Shown: in pieces, positions 60,101-64,000 of the stretch | Numbering within the stretch: the stretch's first letter is position 1 | Layout of the letters: each line of letters begins with the position of its first letter | Assembly: GCA_012064415.1 (NCBI GenBank) | Contig: SSNU01000327.1 | Coordinates: forward strand, 1 to 64,000 | From: Gyrodactylus bullatarudis | Lineage: Eukaryota; Platyhelminthes; Monogenea; Gyrodactylidea; Gyrodactylidae | Direction of reading: 5' to 3' | Length of the DNA: 64,000 bases | The notes under the pieces: model-generated | Seen by the model: the letters and a program-made list of their open reading frames with translations, nothing else | Told to the model about the DNA's origin: nothing | Database searches by the model: none | Position numbers and translations under genes: made by a program

Positions 60101-63100
60101 CAGCTTACGCAGCTGTATTAGGACAGTCAAAACTTTGCTTTGATCTCATTGGTCGTGATATCACAGTGTTGGAAAAAATGCGCTATTTATGTAAACCAAA
60201 GTATGTTCTACTGCATCAGTTTTAAAAAATAAAAAATTCTCTCAATTGATTAATTCAGAGTTTATATATTTAGGTTAAAAATATTTATTACATTATTATT
60301 ACTATTATAGATTGTAAACGTTTTCCTGACCTTAAAAGAAAAATTTTCTCCTTAAATAAAAATGTACATTTCCCATATTTATTTATTCATATTACATAAT
60401 CTTTCTACAGTCGTGTACTTGTAACGCGATCAGCTTTTGAACAACTTCCCGAAGGTTATCGAGGAGAAATTGGCCCCAATGTTACCCTCTTCAATTCTCC
60501 GCCAATACAAACATTTTATGTTCAAACACGTAATTCAAAACACGTAAGAGTTTTTTTCACATTAAATAATTAACTTTAATTTTTAATTTTCCCTTTATCA
60601 TCAGCTGAAAAATCAATTGGACAACTATTTTCCTTTCAATGAGCCAATATCATGCTTTAAATACTTTTCCAAGTTGCTCAGGACTCTTCAAGAGTACAAT
60701 ATCTGCGTAAACATTGCTTCATTAGCGAGTCCAAACATTTTATTTGATCTATTGAATGATCAATCTCTATGTGAAAAGATTACCAAAAAAATTCGGTATG
60801 AGAATTCAATCGATGAAAATATGGATTTGAGCTTGGAAAATCAGCTTAGTCTCGCTGGCTTTACATCAACATCAAATGGTAATGGAAGAGGTAAACCTAG
60901 GAATCACGGAACTCTTCGTAATCTATACGAAGAGGAAGAAGATGAAATTGATGATGACCCTCAAATGGAAATGGATCTTTTCAAACTTAAATGGCCATGT
61001 ACCAGCCCTAATGGTCTATTGCAACCTAATTGGTTAACACTTGCATTTCATTCAGACTCAAATTCCTTTATGGATTATTTCAAACACTCTCAAAAGACAA
61101 ACTATAAAGAGTTATCAATGGAACTAGGCAGCAAGAAACCAACTGCTGAAGATCTCTCAGTTGTATGGCACAGTAGTGACCTTGATCGAGCAGAAACAAT
61201 GAAATCCTTAGAGGAACATGCATATCACCAGTCACAGAGACCTCGTTTGATTGCATCCACGATTTTCATAAGTTTAATTATTCTAAGTGTGACATTTGTC
61301 GTGCAATTCCTGCTGATGCCAAGGACTCATGAGCTTTTGACTTTGACCGCTTTTGCTTACTTCTTCCTTATATCCACACTCATCTACATAAATTTCCAAA
61401 GACTCAAGTATGGCAGTAAGAGTATCCTCGTACGATCCTATGGTCTTAGAGTTTTCATTTTGATTTTTTCCCTCTTGTTGATCCTTCTGGCCAATCAAAT
61501 CAATCTAGTGAGTAATTTTTGGCTATAGTATTTTTAAATTTATATATGTTACAGTGAAAATGGGAAAAATTTAATTCATTTCCCATTTTCACTGGTTTTT
61601 CCCTGAAATCATATATCAAGTGTATTATCTATTCCAGATATATGCGTGAATAGTTTATTCATGTCATAGACTGTATTACATGTACAAGGGGGATTTCATT
61701 CCACAGTATTTATCTCTTCAGTTGGTACTAAAGTTCTGAGTAATTTAGTTTGTTAAAATTTAATTTCAGGTAATCTCTAGTTTCATAAACAAAGCTATAT
61801 TGATTTCATAATATTTACCAAGGTAATTTTTTTAAAAATTAGTCAATGGTTGTCTTTACGAGATAAAATTAAAGTTTGGAAAGAATTTTAAATGTTTGAA
61901 AATACAACTCTTGATACACTCGCTCCCTCAGTCATATTTAAAAAAACTAATTTATTAAAACTACTCTCTCTTTAGCCCCATGTAGATAAGAATACCTAAT
62001 CTAAGAGTCCTTGGACCAACCAAAGAAGAATAAAATCCCTCCTTTTACGCGTAATACACAGTCTATGACATGAATAAACTATTCACGCATATATCTGAAA
62101 TAGATAATACACTTAATATATGATTTCAGGGAAAAACCAGTGAAAATCGGAAAAATTTATTTCATTTCCCATTTTCACTGAGTTTTCATTGGTTTCCCAC
62201 TTTCACTAGTGATTTCTGTCCACCCACTGATTTCCCATTTTCACTGTAACATATATATATTGGGACGAGTCAAATATTTCGGCTGCAATGCGAATTTGTT
62301 AGATCCAACTTGTAAAATGCCATTTATAAAAATTTAAATTCGAAATTTTTAATTCTCTAATACACCAAAATCCCCTTTTTTCCAAACATCTTCAACATAT
62401 CCCAAATTAAATGGAAGTTTTTACTAGAATATGTAGTGCTGATAAAAACTACCTTACGAATCTATTTCTATCTAAAATTGCATTCAAAATTTAGATATTA
62501 ATCGATTGTAATAGAAAATTTCATTGAAAACAATCGGCATTTTCAATTGCGATTTGATAATTCCAATTTAAAATAAATGGTTTAATAGGAACTTTTTACG
62601 TTGAAAAATTCTCTTTAAAATGAGCTTTGCTCATCTGGATGTTAAAAAATTTGCCTCTTTCTAATATATATATTCAAGATTAGTTTATTGTATTAAAAAT
62701 ATTATACGTTTAGTTTTCATGTGAATTCGGAATTTGGACAAAGAATGTTACCAGAACTAGTTCCAATGATCTAGTCATTATTATGAAAAACTTGCCATAC
62801 TCAAATGCCACTGAGATTGCTCAAAGATTTTGCCCTCTTCCGGGTTATATTATCCTGATTGGGTGCATCTTATGCCTGATGCCATTGATAATATGTCCAC
62901 CACCGACAATATCACAGAGTCTACGAATAGGACTTTCATTTGCCTTACTCACAATTGAAATTATTACAATGACACTTATATTATCCTCAAATAATCAAGA
63001 GATGAATCATTACAACAATTTAATCCTCATCAATGGCTGTATTGCTCAGATCTCATTCACGCTAACGACAATATTTTTGCCGAGGATTCTCGATTTACTA

Positions 63101-63130
63101 AATCGTTTAACATATTTGTGGAAGTTACAA
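57120..63130 (+). CDS. Transmembrane adenylyl cyclase (class III), 3' end outside window
   Basis: Exons: 57120-58220, 58253-58402, 58457-58720, 59858-59985, 60042-60200, 60411-60543, 60605-61507 and 62714-63130, giving 1085 residues before the window ends. Six membrane helices (about residues 115-400) lead into a helical linker and the C1 cyclase domain: SLVPKTISNDL, VSFISIEIIGL, then GLDDYLCVAGYPETRVDHAR and FHFSIAVNTGSAYAAVLGQS. A C1b region with an acidic EEEEDEIDDD stretch follows, then a second set of helices with two N-glycosylation sites in the loop (KNVT, SNAT), ending in LTYLWKLQ, the linker before C2. In C1 the first metal-binding Asp aligns with Glu; the second Asp (LDDYLCV) is kept. 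The start could be 57120 or the next ATG at 57138. Upstream exons cannot be excluded. Confidence 0.85.
58721..59857 (+). other. 1.1-kb cyclase intron
   Basis: It separates the two halves of the C1 catalytic domain. No nested gene or repeat was recognised. Confidence 0.7.
61541..62258. mobile_element. Long-TIR repeat element in a cyclase intron
   Basis: The ends (TATATATGTTACAGTGAAAA and its complement) and about 130 bp inside each are inverted copies sharing GATATATGCGTGAATAGTTT and TTCATGTCATAGACTGT. The right arm holds an extra segment. The motif TTTCCCATTTTCACTG or its complement occurs about six times, so the arms also contain short subterminal repeats. No ORF; about 718 bp. Confidence 0.85.
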
Positions 63131-64000
63131 GTATGTTTCATGAATGATCAATTCTTTCCTCATAATAAATGTAAAATTGAAAAAAATCTTAACCTTATTG
63201 GTGTAAGGAAATAGAAAAGATTTTTCACAGTCGAACTCAAATTATGGGAAAGTTATTTATAAAAATTTAATTATAAGTAGGGCCTCAAAAAGTCATAAAA
63301 GTTATATTTTAAGTCTGTGAATTTACAGGTTCTAAAATCGTCAAAAATCTAAGAAAAAACTTGATAGTACACCAGGGTTCAAAGTTATAACGTCATATTG
63401 GGTCATATTTCTAATCATAAACGCTTAAAATATGCCCTGTTTTTATCAATCATGATTCATCAAAAACCGCTTGTTACAAACAAAGGAATTATGTTCTTAA
63501 ATCTGATTGGTTGTTAGCTTTACAATAGTCACTTTCTCCTCACACACAGCAATACATAATACCTACTAAGTACTAAATATTAAAGGACTCTCAGGCGTGC
63601 CATTTTCAAATTCAACGAAAATGATCAATCCTGATTCTAGGAAAGTTATAAATATAAGAAAAAGAGTTTTCTGATGAATTAATTGATATAAATGATGATT
63701 CATCATTGATGAAAAATAGACGTGAATTGTGTAAAAAGTTGTACTACTTGTAAGTATAAAATTATGACTTAAATTCTATAAATGCTTAAAATATGCCCTA
63801 AAAACACCAAAAAGGCATATTTTCATTTTTCTTTAGCGCTAATGAGTTCATTTCACTCTCGAGTTGTGGAAAATGTTTACAACACGTCTGTTTTCTACCA
63901 TTTCCCTTTATTTTCATGATGAATTGCCATAGACGGAATAAGAAGCTGCATCTAATAATTTTTTCAATTTTGATTCCTGTTAGATTTATTCTTGATAAAA
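63131..64000 (+). other. Cyclase intron, continuing past the window
   Basis: A donor GTATGT follows the LWKLQ codons at 63130. At 63278 the sequence TAGGGCCTCAAAAA matches the left end of the hAT element at 51486, so a related hAT copy may begin here. GCTTAAAATATGCCCT occurs twice (about 63424 and 63783). The C2 catalytic exons must lie beyond 64000. Confidence 0.5.

Noticed and set aside
1..64000. CRISPR arrays, bacterial operons, rRNA genes
   Set aside because: No regularly spaced repeats, Shine-Dalgarno-linked gene runs or rRNA-like sequence were seen; introns and gene families are animal.

Overview
This is a nuclear genomic window from an AT-rich animal. It uses the standard genetic code, has GT-AG introns, and contains metazoan gene families: tetraspanins, a CAP/SCP secreted protein, an immunoglobulin-domain protein, PHTF, HORMAD, Mo25/CAB39, a PiT phosphate transporter, a membrane adenylyl cyclase and ribosomal protein S28. 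Many introns are extremely short (24-38 nt), alongside ordinary ones of 100-2000 nt. Micro-introns, tetraspanin and CAP genes, and a locus of tiny frame-preserving exons together suggest a small-genome parasitic invertebrate, such as a neodermatan flatworm (possibly a monogenean) or a mesozoan (dicyemid or orthonectid). The sequence alone does not decide between these.

Region 1 (1-22.7 kb) is accessory and repeat-rich. A perfect 127-bp inverted repeat starts at base 1 and returns at 7638-7764, next to a single N at 7770. The region holds decayed transposons: a non-LTR element, two Penelope-like fragments, a piggyBac relic, an internally deleted LTR element with matching LTRs and a 5-bp target duplication, a larger Ty3/Gypsy element and an older Gypsy relic. 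Threaded between them, from about 0.7 to 16.3 kb, is a string of very small exons (15-54 nt, plus one of 165 nt). All are multiples of three and in phase 1, and they encode Thr/Ser-rich peptides and short Cys-Pro-Cys modules. The design recalls the micro-exon genes (MEGs) of schistosomes.

Region 2 (23.1-39.4 kb) is gene-dense: Mo25 (-), an RPL15 retropseudogene (-), a HORMAD with a PHD finger and winged-helix region (+), three intronless tetraspanins (-), a CAP protein (+), a fourth intronless tetraspanin (+), an acidic orphan protein (+), a CCR4-like EEP protein that has lost its catalytic residues (+), and RpS28 (-).

Region 3 (40.5-64 kb) holds a 6.3-kb PiT gene (-) whose introns contain MITEs and a Merlin/ISXO2-like transposase relic, a three-Ig-domain secreted protein (+), a 17-exon PHTF gene (+) with a hAT MITE in one intron, and a transmembrane adenylyl cyclase (+). 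The cyclase runs off the right edge before its second catalytic domain. There is no operon organisation. Gene models were assembled by eye from homology and splice phase; most exon sums come out in frame.
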